Shown: piece after piece, positions 44,691-52,824 of the stretch
Layout of the letters: the number at the start of each line of letters is the position of its first letter
Numbering within the stretch: position 1 is the first letter of the stretch
Assembly (NCBI GenBank): GCA_965229115.1
Contig: CBDDIR010000003.1
Span: 310,001 to 374,000, forward strand
Reading direction: 5' to 3'
DNA length: 64,000 bases
Source: UBA7672 sp965229115
GTDB taxonomy: Bacteria; Pseudomonadota; Alphaproteobacteria; Caulobacterales; Hyphomonadaceae
Notes under the pieces: generated by a model
Database searches by the model: none
What the model saw: the letters and a program-made list of their open reading frames with translations, nothing else
What the model was told of the DNA's origin: nothing
Made by a program: the position numbers and the translations under genes

Positions 44691-45542
44691 CTAGAGCCCG
44701 TCGAACGTCCCTTCGCAGACGCGCGGGTCGCCCGACTGGTAGCCGGCGAGCAGCCATTGCTTGCGTTGCGCGGAGGTGCCGTGCGTGAAGCCTTCCGGCG
44801 TCACGCGGCCGCCGCCACGTTTCTGCAGCGTGTCGTCGCCGATAGCGTTGGCGGTCTGCATGCCGGCTTCGAGGTCGCCCGCTTCGAGAGCGACTTCGCC
44901 GTTCGAGACTTTCGCGGCGTTGGCGGCCCAGACGCCGGAATAGCAATCGGCCTGTAGCTCGAGCGCGACGGAGTAGCGGTTGCCGTCAGCCTGGCTGCGG
45001 GCGCTCTGCTGCGCTTGTTGTACTTTCTGCGAAGCGCCAGTGAGCGTCTGAACGTGGTGGCCAAATTCATGGGCGATGACATAGGCCTTGGCGAAGTCGG
45101 CTTTTGAGGCGCCAAGTTGCGAGCTCATGGTCTCCCAGAAGCCGAGGTCGAGATACACGGTCTGGTCGGTGGGGCAGTAGAACGGGCCCATGGCGGCCTG
45201 GCCATAGCCGCAGCCCGTGCTGGTGCCTTGCTCGTAGATGACGGTTTTGGGCGGGGTGTAGCTGGAGAGCTGGGCCTTCCAGACATCGTTGACGTTGGTG
45301 CCGATGACGTCGACGAACAGGCCGGCGTCGTCGCGCGGCGTGCCGACTTCGCCGCGTTCCTGGCCGAGACCGCCGAACTGGCTGAGCACCGCCTGCGTGG
45401 TGGATGGATTGATGCCGAGGACGAAGTAGCCGATCAAGCTGATGACGATGGCGCCGATGCCGCCGCCTGCCGCAAGGCCGCCGCCGCTGAGACCGCGCCG
45501 GTCTTCAACACCGCCGCCGCGCCGTCCGCCGCTCCAACGCAT
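44691..45542 (-). CDS. Neutral zinc metallopeptidase, YpfJ family
   Basis: A 283-residue membrane-anchored peptidase: a Gly/Arg-rich N-terminus, one membrane segment (about 26-45), and a periplasmic catalytic domain with HEFGHH near residue 160 and 'LELQADCYSGVW' contributing the third ligand. The C-terminal 'RVTPEGFTHGTSAQRKQWLLAGYQSGDPRVCEGTF' is the family signature. The start at 45542 follows GGAGGACCAC; an ATG at 45554 is an alternative. Role unknown; members are linked to envelope maintenance. Confidence 0.92.
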   Translation of the reverse strand: MRWSGGRRGGGVEDRRGLSGGGLAAGGGIGAIVISLIGYFVLGINPSTTQAVLSQFGGLGQERGEVGTPRDDAGLFVDVIGTNVNDVWKAQLSSYTPPKTVIYEQGTSTGCGYGQAAMGPFYCPTDQTVYLDLGFWETMSSQLGASKADFAKAYVIAHEFGHHVQTLTGASQKVQQAQQSARSQADGNRYSVALELQADCYSGVWAANAAKVSNGEVALEAGDLEAGMQTANAIGDDTLQKRGGGRVTPEGFTHGTSAQRKQWLLAGYQSGDPRVCEGTFDGL

Positions 45543-45553
45543 GTGGTCCTCCA

Positions 45554-45578
45554 TTGTCCCTGGTTATTGTCCCTGGTT
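45554..45578. repeat. Short tandem repeat between the YpfJ and DUF72 genes
   Basis: TTGTCCCTGGTT occurs twice in tandem at 45554-45565 and 45567-45578, period 13. It lies in the 158-bp divergent intergenic region and may be a regulatory site or simple duplication. Confidence 0.5.
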
Positions 45579-45700
45579 GCCAATAGGCCAGAACGCGCGG
45601 CCGAAGGGAAGGATGCAGACGCCGAAAGGTGGCGGCGGGGATGCTCGCCTGTCATAGTTTTGGCGTGCTAAAGATGGCGGAAACACAGGGGAGACAAGGG

Positions 45701-46570
45701 ATGGCGCATCCCATTCGCGTAGGCGTTGGCGGCTGGAGCTTCGATCCGTGGGACGAGACTTTCTATCCCGCCGGGCTCTCCAAGACGAAGCAGCTTGCCT
45801 ATGCCAGCCGCAAGATGACGGCGGTGGAGGTGAATGCGACCTACTATTCCTCGTTCAAGCCGGACACGTTTGCGAAGTGGGCGGAGGCCGCGCCCGATGG
45901 CTTCGTGTTCAGCCTGAAGGCGCACCGGTTCTCGACCGTGCGCAAGACGAAGGAGGACATGAAGAAGTCGGTCGACATGTTTCTCGGGCAGGGCATCACG
46001 TCGCTGAAGGACAAGCTGGGTCCGATCAACTGGCAGTTCCCGGGCACGCGGAAGTTCGATGCCGAGTATTTCAAGATGTTCCTGTCGGTGCTGCCGAAGG
46101 AGAAGGACAAGATCCCGCTGCGCCATGCACTTGAGGTGCGTGGCACGGGATACGATGTGCCGGAGTTTTACGATCTGCTGACCAAGCATGGCGCGACGGT
46201 TGTCTATGCCGAGGACGATGAGTTTCCCAAGCTCCGCCATGAGGGATCGGACTTTGCCGTTGCGCGGCTGATGCAGTCGCAGGCGGATGAGAAAGCAGGG
46301 TATCCGGCGGCGGAGATCGGGCGGTTTGCGAAGACACTGACGGGCTGGTCGAAGAGCCAGGACGTGTTTGCGTTCTTCATCTCGGGCGCGAAGGAGCGCA
46401 ATCCGGCTGCCGCTATGGCGCTGCAGGAGAAGCTGGGGATCACGCCGGAAACTTCAGGCGAGGCGGATGAGATGGCTGCGGGCAAAGCCAAGAAGGCTGC
46501 TCCGGCGAAGGCGCCCGCCAAAGCGCCTGCGAAGGTCGCCGCCAAGAAGGCGCCGGCGAAGAAGAAGTAG
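45701..46570 (+). CDS. DUF72 (YecE-like) protein with lysine-rich tail
   Basis: A 289-residue protein of the DUF72/UPF0759 TIM-barrel family: 'VGVGGWSFDPWDETFYPAGLSKTKQLAYASRKMTAVEVNATYYSS' is typical. Residues ~255-289 are a Lys/Ala/Pro-rich tail (KKAAPAKAPAKAPAKVAAKK), common in alphaproteobacterial members and possibly nucleic-acid binding. Function unknown. The start at 45701 has GGGGAGACAAGGG upstream. It is convergent with the Rrf2 gene, whose stop is 1 bp away. Confidence 0.9.
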   Translation: MAHPIRVGVGGWSFDPWDETFYPAGLSKTKQLAYASRKMTAVEVNATYYSSFKPDTFAKWAEAAPDGFVFSLKAHRFSTVRKTKEDMKKSVDMFLGQGITSLKDKLGPINWQFPGTRKFDAEYFKMFLSVLPKEKDKIPLRHALEVRGTGYDVPEFYDLLTKHGATVVYAEDDEFPKLRHEGSDFAVARLMQSQADEKAGYPAAEIGRFAKTLTGWSKSQDVFAFFISGAKERNPAAAMALQEKLGITPETSGEADEMAAGKAKKAAPAKAPAKAPAKVAAKKAPAKKK

Positions 46571-47059
46571 TTACGCCAGCTTCTGCTCGAGCCATTGGGT
46601 CAGCTGTGCACGGCGCTGGGGCGTGGACTTCTTTGCGAGGTCCGTGACGATCGCGCCGATCGTCACGGATTTGAGTTCGGCGCGCCAGGCTGCTTCGGCA
46701 CGGCCGAAGGCGGCGTTGATGCCACACGGCTTGCGGAAGTCGGCTTGCGGGCTGACGCACGGGCCCTGCTGGCGGATTTCGGAGCAGCGGAAAGTGTGTT
46801 CGTCGCCTTCGATGGCTTCGACAATGTCCCACAGTGAAATGTCATCGGCGGGTCGGGCGAGGCGGTAGCCGCCGCCTGCGCCGCGGATGGATTGTACAAT
46901 GCCAGCACGGGCGAGCGCCTGCATATGCTTGGCCATGTAGGCGGGGGCGAGCGCGTGAAACTCCGCGAGTGCATTCGCGGGCAGGCCGATGCCGGGCGGC
47001 AGCGCCGCAAGCAGGGCGCAGGCATGGGCGGTCCACTCGACGCCCTCGCTCAGCTTCAT
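46571..47059 (-). CDS. Rrf2-family transcriptional regulator
   Basis: A 162-residue regulator: 'LPANALAEFHALAPAYMAKHMQALARAGIVQSIRGAGGGYRLARPADDISLWDIVEAIEG' is the Rrf2 winged helix. Cys92, Cys101 and Cys112, spaced as in IscR/NsrR-type members, suggest an Fe-S cluster. The start at 47059 begins MKLSEGVEWT. It is divergent from the FAD oxidoreductase gene, with a symmetric operator between them, so it probably represses both. Confidence 0.88.
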   Translation of the reverse strand: MKLSEGVEWTAHACALLAALPPGIGLPANALAEFHALAPAYMAKHMQALARAGIVQSIRGAGGGYRLARPADDISLWDIVEAIEGDEHTFRCSEIRQQGPCVSPQADFRKPCGINAAFGRAEAAWRAELKSVTIGAIVTDLAKKSTPQRRAQLTQWLEQKLA

Positions 47060-47094
47060 GGGTGGCTCCAGATTCTTATTGCGGACACATAGCA

Positions 47095-47125
47095 TCCGAT
47101 TTATATCGGACACAACCTGTCCGAT
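47095..47125. promoter_or_regulatory. Divergent operator for the Rrf2 regulator
   Basis: ATCGGACA (47105-47112) and TGTCCGAT (47118-47125) are perfect 8-bp inverted arms with 5-bp spacing. A third half, TCCGAT (47095-47100), forms a second palindrome with ATCGGA (47105-47110) around TTAT, so the middle half-site is shared. It lies 37-68 bp from each start. Confidence 0.7.
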
Positions 47126-47142
47126 TAATGGGAGCGAGCGTG

Positions 47143-48414
47143 ATGACGTCCAAGGTCAATATCGTTGGCGGCGGCATTGCGGGGCTGATTGCAGCGTTAG
47201 AGCTGGCGCGATCGGGCGCGAAGGCGAGACTGTTCGAAGCGGCGGCTGATCTGGGTGGGCGGGCGCGGACGCGACACATGGATGGCTTCTCGCTGAACCA
47301 GGGGCCGCATGCGCTCTATCGTGGCGGGGCGTTCAAGCGGGAGCTGGACCGGCTCGGCATTCCTTATGGCGGGCAGCGTGCGTTGAGCGGGACGCGTCAG
47401 GCGATCTGGCAGGGGCGGCTGCATGACCTGCCGGCGTCGGCGGGTACGCTGGCGATGACCAGCCTGTTCCGCATTCGCGAGAAGCTGGCGTTCGCGCGTG
47501 TATTCAAGGCGATCAATGATGGCGCGACGGGCGAGGGCTCGTTTGCGCACTGGCTGGACGCGCAGAAGCTGCCGCCTGTGGTGCGGGCGTCGCTTGAGGC
47601 GTTGGGGCGGCTGACGGGATATACGAACGGGTCGGCCGAGATTTCGGCGGCAGCTATTCTGGATCAGATCAGGCTGGGGCTGGCTGGGACGTTGTATCTC
47701 GATGGCGGGTGGTCGACGCTGGCCGCGGGGCTTGCAGAGGCTGCGCGGGAGGCTGGGGTTCAGTTGAATACCGGCGCGCGCGTGGAGCGGTTGCTAGTGG
47801 AGGGGCGGCAGTCGCGGCTGGTGATGGCGGATGGGACTGAGGTTGTGGCTGATGCGACCATTCTGGCGCTGGGGCCGCATGAGGCAGCGGCGCTGGCGCC
47901 GGGGATTGGATCGCTGGCGGTTGAGGCGCGGGAGGCGATGCCGGTGCGGGCGAATGCGCTGGATCTGGCGTTGAGCCGTATGCCGGAGGGCGCGCATGAT
48001 TTTGCGCTGGGCGTCGATGGGCCGTTCTACCTGTCGCTGCATTCGCGCTCGGCGAAGCTGGCGCCTGCGGGTGGCGCGGTGGTGCATGTGGCGAAGTATC
48101 TGGCTGTGGGCGAGATGCCGGCGCGGGATGCGATGGCGGAGCTGGAGGCTGTCGCTGATCTGGTGATGCCGGGGTGGCGGCAGTTCGAGGTGCGGCGGCA
48201 GGAGTTGCGCGGGATGGTGGTGTCGAACGGTCTGCCGCGCTGGGATCGTGCGCGGCCGGATGTGGCGCTCAGCGATGCGCCGGGCGTGTTCATCGCGGGC
48301 GACTGGGTCGGGCGCGAGGGCATGATTGCGGATGCGGCCGCGGCGAGCGCCGTTGAGGCAGCGCGGTCTGCATTGGGCTGGCTGGCGTCGGCGGCGGAGC
48401 GGTGTGCGGCTTAG
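47143..48414 (+). CDS. FAD-dependent oxidoreductase (flavin amine oxidase/phytoene desaturase type)
   Basis: A 423-residue protein. The N-terminal 'VNIVGGGIAGLIAALELARSGAKARLFEAAADLGGRARTRH' is the dinucleotide-binding GxGxxG motif followed by the GG-doublet of the amine-oxidase/phytoene-desaturase superfamily. The C-terminal 'GVFIAGDWVGREGMIADAAAASAVEAARSA' is the flavin-binding end. The substrate is unknown. The start at 47143 has GGAG with fair spacing; an ATG at 47128 is an alternative. It is divergent from the Rrf2 gene and probably its main target. Confidence 0.9.
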   Translation: MTSKVNIVGGGIAGLIAALELARSGAKARLFEAAADLGGRARTRHMDGFSLNQGPHALYRGGAFKRELDRLGIPYGGQRALSGTRQAIWQGRLHDLPASAGTLAMTSLFRIREKLAFARVFKAINDGATGEGSFAHWLDAQKLPPVVRASLEALGRLTGYTNGSAEISAAAILDQIRLGLAGTLYLDGGWSTLAAGLAEAAREAGVQLNTGARVERLLVEGRQSRLVMADGTEVVADATILALGPHEAAALAPGIGSLAVEAREAMPVRANALDLALSRMPEGAHDFALGVDGPFYLSLHSRSAKLAPAGGAVVHVAKYLAVGEMPARDAMAELEAVADLVMPGWRQFEVRRQELRGMVVSNGLPRWDRARPDVALSDAPGVFIAGDWVGREGMIADAAAASAVEAARSALGWLASAAERCAA

Positions 48415-49700
48415 CCGTGTGGGGCGGGGCCGGTGTTGACGCCGGCGATGGGCGCGCCTGAGCCGAAGGCTTTCGGCAGAAGCGTCCACCAGCGGGCGGG
48501 GGTGGAGTTCATCTTCTCTGCGAAGGCGCCAGCTTGTGCGCCTGTGCCGGCGAAGACGTCGCCGCGGTTCGGGCCACGGCGGATGGCGCCGCCGGTGTCC
48601 TGCGCGACCATCAGGCGCTGGAAGGCGTAGCCGTCATAGGTGCCGTCGACGAAGACGATTGCGCCGTAGGGGTGGTAGGCGGGATCGACGGCGATCGAGC
48701 CCATCGGCGTGAGCGGCACGTTGGCGGCGCCTTTCGGGCCGGCCGTGACGTCTGCGATCGCTTCTTCCTGGAAGAAGACATAGGACGGATCGGCGTTGAG
48801 CGCGGTCTTCTGCTCGCCGGGGTTGGTGTCGAGCCAGGAGCGGAAGTTCGTCCACGTCGGGTTGGTGAGGCGGCCGGAATTGCGGAGCGCGCCGAGGGCG
48901 GAGTTCCACTTGTAGCCGTTCTGCGCGGAGAACTGCGCGCGTGCCTGCGTGCCATCCTGGAAGGCGAGGCGGCCGGAGCCCTGGACCTGCAGATTATAGA
49001 CGTCTGCCGGGTGAGCGTAGCCGATGATCTGGCCGAGGAAGGGCGTGATGGATTCGCGCTTCGGATAGGGGCCGATGCGATCGCCGTTCAGCTTGCCGTT
49101 CAGCGTGCGCGGGGCGCCGCGGAGGGTTTCGCTGTCATAGGCTTCGGCGAAGGCGCCGAGATCGACGGTGATCATATCCGGCGGGCGCTTGAGCAGCGGT
49201 TCGGTAAGTTGCGGGGTCCATTCGCGGCTCGCCTGGATGACGGGCTCGAAATAGGAGGTGATGCGCGCTTCGCCGGGGCCGAAGACGAAGTTGGGGTCGA
49301 AGTAGTTTTCGAAGAACCAGCGTTCCTGTCCGGGCTGGATGGTATTGGCCGCATCGCAGGGCCCGAGCCAGGTGGAGACCGTGCCGCCATAGCGGCCGCC
49401 GGTGAGGGCGGCGTCGGGCGTGCGGTTACGCCATGAGGCGCACTGGCGTTTGAAGGCGGTGAGAGCGGGCGCCATGTCGGCGGTGGCCCAGCCTGGGATG
49501 TCCGAGAAGCGGGCGGGGGCGAGGGCGAAATCGGTCGGCTGCGGCGTGACCGGGGGCTGGGTCGGGGTGACCGGATTGGTGACCGGGGGCCGGGGCGGAA
49601 TGGGCGTGCGGTTGCCAGCGACCACGGGGGCCGGGCGGGACGAGGCGCAGCCGGCCAGGATGGCGGCGAGGCTCATGGCGAGGATGGCGCGGTAGCTCAT
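48411..49700 (-). CDS. mltA: Membrane-bound lytic murein transglycosylase A
   Basis: A 429-residue outer-membrane lipoprotein that cleaves murein glycan to 1,6-anhydro products. The lipoprotein signal ends LAAILAGC (Cys18). A Pro/Thr-rich linker is followed by the MltA domain ('FFENYFDPNFVFGPGEARITSYFEPVIQASR') and the 3D domain with 'QVQGSGRLAFQDGT' and 'AQDTGGAIRRGPNRGDVFAGTG', including the conserved aspartates. The start at 49700 follows GGAGACGCGA. It shares its last 4 bp with the end of the convergent oxidoreductase gene. Confidence 0.95.
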   Translation of the reverse strand: MSYRAILAMSLAAILAGCASSRPAPVVAGNRTPIPPRPPVTNPVTPTQPPVTPQPTDFALAPARFSDIPGWATADMAPALTAFKRQCASWRNRTPDAALTGGRYGGTVSTWLGPCDAANTIQPGQERWFFENYFDPNFVFGPGEARITSYFEPVIQASREWTPQLTEPLLKRPPDMITVDLGAFAEAYDSETLRGAPRTLNGKLNGDRIGPYPKRESITPFLGQIIGYAHPADVYNLQVQGSGRLAFQDGTQARAQFSAQNGYKWNSALGALRNSGRLTNPTWTNFRSWLDTNPGEQKTALNADPSYVFFQEEAIADVTAGPKGAANVPLTPMGSIAVDPAYHPYGAIVFVDGTYDGYAFQRLMVAQDTGGAIRRGPNRGDVFAGTGAQAGAFAEKMNSTPARWWTLLPKAFGSGAPIAGVNTGPAPHG

Positions 49701-49806
49701 TCGCGTCTCCGAAACAAAAGGCGGTAGCCCCACTTCCCCCGGTTGGGTGGCCCCTAGGGATGAAGTGAGGTTAGCGCGAAATTGTGGCAGGGCGAGCGCG
49801 GGCTGC

Positions 49807-50505
49807 TTAAGGCTGATTTGGCTTGAAATCCGGCCGTGCCTGGGCGGCTGGGACGTTGGCGACGATGCCCGCCAGATTGCCTTCCTGGCCGGACGGGACC
49901 AGCTCGTAGAAGCCGGTGAGCTTCACCTTGATGACCACGGGGCCATCGGCAAAGTTCGAGAACTGCCAGCCCTGGATGCCGTCGAACGGGGCGGTTAGGG
50001 AGCCCTGCTGCTTGAGGCCGCGGGCCTGCTTGTAGGTGGCGACGTTCATAGGTTGGCCGGGTTCGGGCGTGGTGTGGCCGTGGAAGTCATAGCCGATGTC
50101 GTTGGCATTTTTCGCGCCGATGGCTTCCCATTCGTAGATCAGGGAAGCGCCCTGTTTCATCGCGACCTTGTATTCGAGCTCCGAGCCCTTGGCGCCGCCG
50201 AGGAAGTCGGTGAGCGGGATTTCGATCACGTCGGTGCGGGGCGGGATTTCGGATTCGCGGGACAGAGGTCCGCTGGCCGAGTTGGTGTCGACTTCGATCT
50301 CGTCGGGCGCCCAGAGGCGGGCGATGCCGGAGAGTTTGCCGAGGCCGAGCGGATCGGTGTTGAACTCGGCCGGCATGATCGCGCCGAGCACGATCAGAGC
50401 GCCGACGACAAAGCCGCCGCCGGTGATCAGGGCGAGCGTCTTGCCCGAGACCTGGAGCTGGACCGGCTTGATGGCTTCGGGGGCGACTGGGGTTTCTTCA
50501 GACAT
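49807..50505 (-). CDS. Putative transmembrane anchor protein (HupE partner)
   Basis: A 232-residue protein with one membrane segment (about 25-45) and a periplasmic domain containing 'SELEYKVAMKQGASLIYEWEAIGAKNANDIGYDFHGHT', a pattern seen in proteins annotated as transmembrane anchor proteins next to HupE/UreJ genes. The His-rich FHGHT may bind metal; this is inference. Its ATG overlaps the HupE stop (TGATG), so the two are translationally coupled. Confidence 0.72.
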   Translation of the reverse strand: MSEETPVAPEAIKPVQLQVSGKTLALITGGGFVVGALIVLGAIMPAEFNTDPLGLGKLSGIARLWAPDEIEVDTNSASGPLSRESEIPPRTDVIEIPLTDFLGGAKGSELEYKVAMKQGASLIYEWEAIGAKNANDIGYDFHGHTTPEPGQPMNVATYKQARGLKQQGSLTAPFDGIQGWQFSNFADGPVVIKVKLTGFYELVPSGQEGNLAGIVANVPAAQARPDFKPNQP

Positions 50506-51194
50506 CAGGTGTCTCCGGCGAGAAAGTAGCCTGCGAGCTGTTCACCGGCCAAGACGATGCCGGCGAGGAAAAGCAGTGCGTTTGCGGCGATGGCGAAGCG
50601 GCCGAAGCTCTTGGTCGTGCGCCACAGGGTCATGACCACGAGGATCAGCGAGAGGGCGATGAGCTGGCCGATCTCGACGCCGATGTTGAAGGCGATGAGG
50701 TTCGGCAGGAGGCCGTCCTTGTTGAGGCCGAGGGCCTGAAGCTTGGTGGCGAGGCCGAGGCCGTGGATGAGGCCGAAGCCGCCGACGGCGACGCGGTTGT
50801 CGATCTCGAGCCCGAGCTTGCGGAAGCCGCCGAGGTTGTCGAACGCCTTGTAGGAGACCGACAGGCCAATGACCATGTCGACAAGGTGGGACGAGACGCC
50901 GAGATCGAACAGGACGCCGATGATCAGCGTGGTCGAGTGGCCGAGCGAGAACAGCGTGACGTAGAGCAGGACGTCCTTCAGCCGGTAGAGGAAGAAGATG
51001 ACGCCGAGCAGGAAGAGCAGGTGGTCGTATCCCGTCACCATGTGCTTGGCGCCGAGATAGAGGAAAGGGAACGGGTCTGCGCCGATCGTGGTGCGCACGA
51101 ACTCCGCGTCGCTGCCGCCGATGGCGTGGGCGAAGACGGGCGGGGCAATCAGCGAGAAGGCCAGCAGCGCAAACAGGATGTGGTGAGAACGCAT
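50505..51194 (-). CDS. HupE/UreJ-family membrane protein
   Basis: A 229-residue membrane protein with a signal peptide ending VFAHA and about six hydrophobic segments. 'MVTGYDHLLFLLGVIFFLYRLKDVLLYVTLFSLGHSTTLIIG' and 'GLIHGLGLATKLQALG' with conserved His/Asp residues are typical of the C-terminal HupE/UreJ_2 group, proposed metal (nickel/cobalt) permeases. No hydrogenase or urease gene is nearby. The downstream anchor gene is coupled to it. Confidence 0.85.
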   Translation of the reverse strand: MRSHHILFALLAFSLIAPPVFAHAIGGSDAEFVRTTIGADPFPFLYLGAKHMVTGYDHLLFLLGVIFFLYRLKDVLLYVTLFSLGHSTTLIIGVLFDLGVSSHLVDMVIGLSVSYKAFDNLGGFRKLGLEIDNRVAVGGFGLIHGLGLATKLQALGLNKDGLLPNLIAFNIGVEIGQLIALSLILVVMTLWRTTKSFGRFAIAANALLFLAGIVLAGEQLAGYFLAGDT

Positions 51195-51406
51195 CAGGGC
51201 TCGCGCGTGGCTTCGGGTGTTTTTGGTAAGGTGCAGGGGAGGATTGCGCAATGGGCGCGCGGGCGCGGTCCCGCAGGTGTGACCTGTGGGGCGGTCATGT
51301 GCTGGTGGCGCGCCGGTTAGCGGGGCGCGTGTGTAGCGGTGATTTCACCGCTGGTTTTGGGGAGAGTGGCGTGGCCCTTCGCTGCCGCTCCAGGCGTTCG
51401 TTGCTC

Positions 51407-51427
51407 AAATTGGTCCACTGGACCAAT
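51407..51427. promoter_or_regulatory. Perfect 21-base palindrome
   Basis: AATTGGTCCA (51407-51416) and TGGACCAATT (51418-51427) flank a single C. It is separate from the REP-like units and lies upstream of the HupE gene by about 210 bp. It could be a repressor site or a hairpin. Confidence 0.5.
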
Positions 51428-51450
51428 TCGTCCGCTTTGCGGATCGCGCC

Positions 51451-51620
51451 TCACCCCCTCCGTCTTGCGCGCAAGAGCGCGCAATCCACCTCCCCCAGTC
51501 CTGCGGACAGGTGGAGGCAAGTTCCCCTTCGTCGCGACGATGCGCTGTGTTGCCTCCATCAGTGCGGAGCACTGGGGGAGGTGGATCGCTTGGCGTGAGC
51601 CAAGCGAGACGGAGGGGGTG
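51451..51620. repeat. Nested palindromic element
   Basis: The outer arms CACCCCCTCCGTCT (51451-51464) and AGACGGAGGGGGTG (51607-51620) are perfect. Inner arms ATCCACCTCCCCCAG (51483-51497) and CTGGGGGAGGTGGAT (51572-51586) are also perfect. Its layout resembles the nested element at 28.8 kb but with different sequence. Confidence 0.8.
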
Positions 51621-51636
51621 GGTGTTTGGCTCACGG

Positions 51637-51702
51637 TGGTGAGCACGTGCTCGTGCTTCGACGGACGGCTCGCGAAGCGAGCCTGCTCAGCATGAGCGCT
51701 AT
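51637..51702. repeat. REP-like unit, family C, copy 1
   Basis: Shares GAGC, CGCTCGT/TGCTCGT, TTCGACGGACG, GCTGCTCA-type and CATGAGCGCT blocks with 52682-52747. The centre is a variable self-complementary stretch (here GGCTCGCGAAGCGAGCC). Confidence 0.65.
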
Positions 51703-51973
51703 TGGCGCTGTCTTGCTGGACAGCGTGTGTTGTTTCCCTGGATTGGGTGTCGGTCGTCCTTTCGGGCAGATCGAGCGGCATGGTCGGTGTGGCATTCACC
51801 GCGCTACGGCGCGCTTTCATCCGGAAGGTTGAGGCGACGTGGAGCACGATCATCGCAAGCACGCGCAGCATCGCATTGATCCAGTGATCAAGCGGCGACG
51901 GGGTCCCTAGCCCAATGTGCGCGTGTTTGTGTCGTGTCATGCGGGGTAGAATACCCCGGTCCAGGGCGCCGTA

Positions 51974-52075
51974 GATTCTGAGAGGCTCTGTCCCCCAATC
52001 TTTCGCGCTAGTGCGCTGAGATTGTTCGGGATGATTTTTGGCTGTCCTACAGTTTGGGACCGCTCCATCCCCCAA
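51974..52075 (+). repeat. Dispersed repeat family B, copy 2
   Basis: The partner of 22147-22249. Conserved left block GATTCTG...GGCTC.GTCCCCCAA and right block CCTACAGTTT...CATCCCCCAA are in the same order and orientation. The opposite strand gives the peptide pieces NCRTAK and WGTEP, as in the other copy. Confidence 0.7.
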
Positions 52076-52269
52076 TCACGGAGTCATTCTCGGGCTTGTC
52101 CCGAGAATCCCGGCTCTGGCGGCGCGGGTTCGTCTGCTTGTCCCGCTGCTGGTCTAACCGAGATCTTCGGCACAGGGCCGAGGATGACGGCCGGTGTTGG
52201 CGAGTGCGTGTTCGCTCTCAGGCATCCACTTGTCTTCACGTGCGTATGAAAGGGGATTGGGAGTTGGCT

Positions 52270-52674
52270 ATGGAAGTTTTGAAGAGCGCGGTGGCGGCTG
52301 GGCTTATTCTGGCGGTGCTGGATGGGCTTTGGCTGGGCGTGATTGCGAAGGGGTGGATCGTCAAGCAGCTGGGGCCGTTGATGCGTGAGCAGATACAGCC
52401 GGTGCCGGCGATCCTGTTCTATCTGGTCTATGCGGCGGGGCTGGGTTTCTTTGCGGTGCAGCCTTCGCTGGTCGATGGCGACTGGATGCGGGCGCTGGGC
52501 GTGGGCGCGTTCTTCGGGCTGGTGGCGTATGCGACCTATGACCTGACCAATCTGGCGACGATCAAGAACTGGCCCCTGCCGATGGTGATTGTCGATCTGG
52601 TGTGGGGCGCAGTGCTGTCGGGTGTTTCGGCGGCCGGTGGCGTGGTGCTGCTGAAGACGTTCGGGTGGGCGTGA
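52270..52674 (+). CDS. DUF2177 family membrane protein
   Basis: A 134-residue protein with four hydrophobic segments (about 5-25, 47-65, 75-95, 105-130). 'LAVLDGLWLGVIAKGWIVKQLGPLM' and 'GLVAYATYDLTNLATIKNWPLPMVIVDLVWG' are the DUF2177 signature. Function unknown. The start at 52270 has GGGAG upstream; an ATG at 52246 would add eight residues. Confidence 0.9.
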   Translation: MEVLKSAVAAGLILAVLDGLWLGVIAKGWIVKQLGPLMREQIQPVPAILFYLVYAAGLGFFAVQPSLVDGDWMRALGVGAFFGLVAYATYDLTNLATIKNWPLPMVIVDLVWGAVLSGVSAAGGVVLLKTFGWA

Positions 52675-52681
52675 GCTAGCG

Positions 52682-52818
52682 CTGGTGAGCGCCGCGCTCG
52701 TGGTTCGACGGACGCCGCCTTACGGCGGCTGCTCACCATGAGCGCTAAACTACCCGCGCCGTTGTAGCGCTCATCCTGAGCAGCGCACGAAGTGCGCGTC
52801 CGTCGAAGGACGAGCGCG
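52682..52818. repeat. Pair of REP-like units, family C, in inverted orientation
   Basis: Unit 2 (52682-52747) and unit 3 (52765-52818) are inverted relative to each other: GAGCGCT ends unit 2 and AGCGCTCATCCTGAG begins unit 3. Each has its own central stem (GCCGCC/GGCGGC, and GCGCAC/GTGCGC). They occupy the space between convergent genes and could end transcription in both directions. Confidence 0.7.
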
Positions 52819-52824
52819 TGCCCG

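Larger units (their letters stand above)
51195..52269. other. Gene-poor kilobase dominated by repeats
   Basis: No convincing protein gene. It contains a perfect palindrome (51407-51427), a nested palindromic element (51451-51620), a REP-like unit (51637-51702) and a dispersed repeat (51974-52075). A minus-strand open frame from 51940 to 51317 could encode a small protein with a hydrophobic segment (INAMLRVLAMIVLHVASTF), but it runs on through the palindromes, so it is doubtful. Confidence 0.6.

Noticed and set aside
46834..47142. Long upstream extension of the FAD oxidoreductase
   Set aside because: It overlaps the Rrf2 gene and the operator, and homology starts at about 47143.
51317..51940. 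A 208-residue minus-strand gene within the repeat region
   Set aside because: It reads through two palindromic elements, has low-complexity composition after residue 85, and its upstream part belongs to repeat family B. A short hydrophobic N-terminal product is not excluded.
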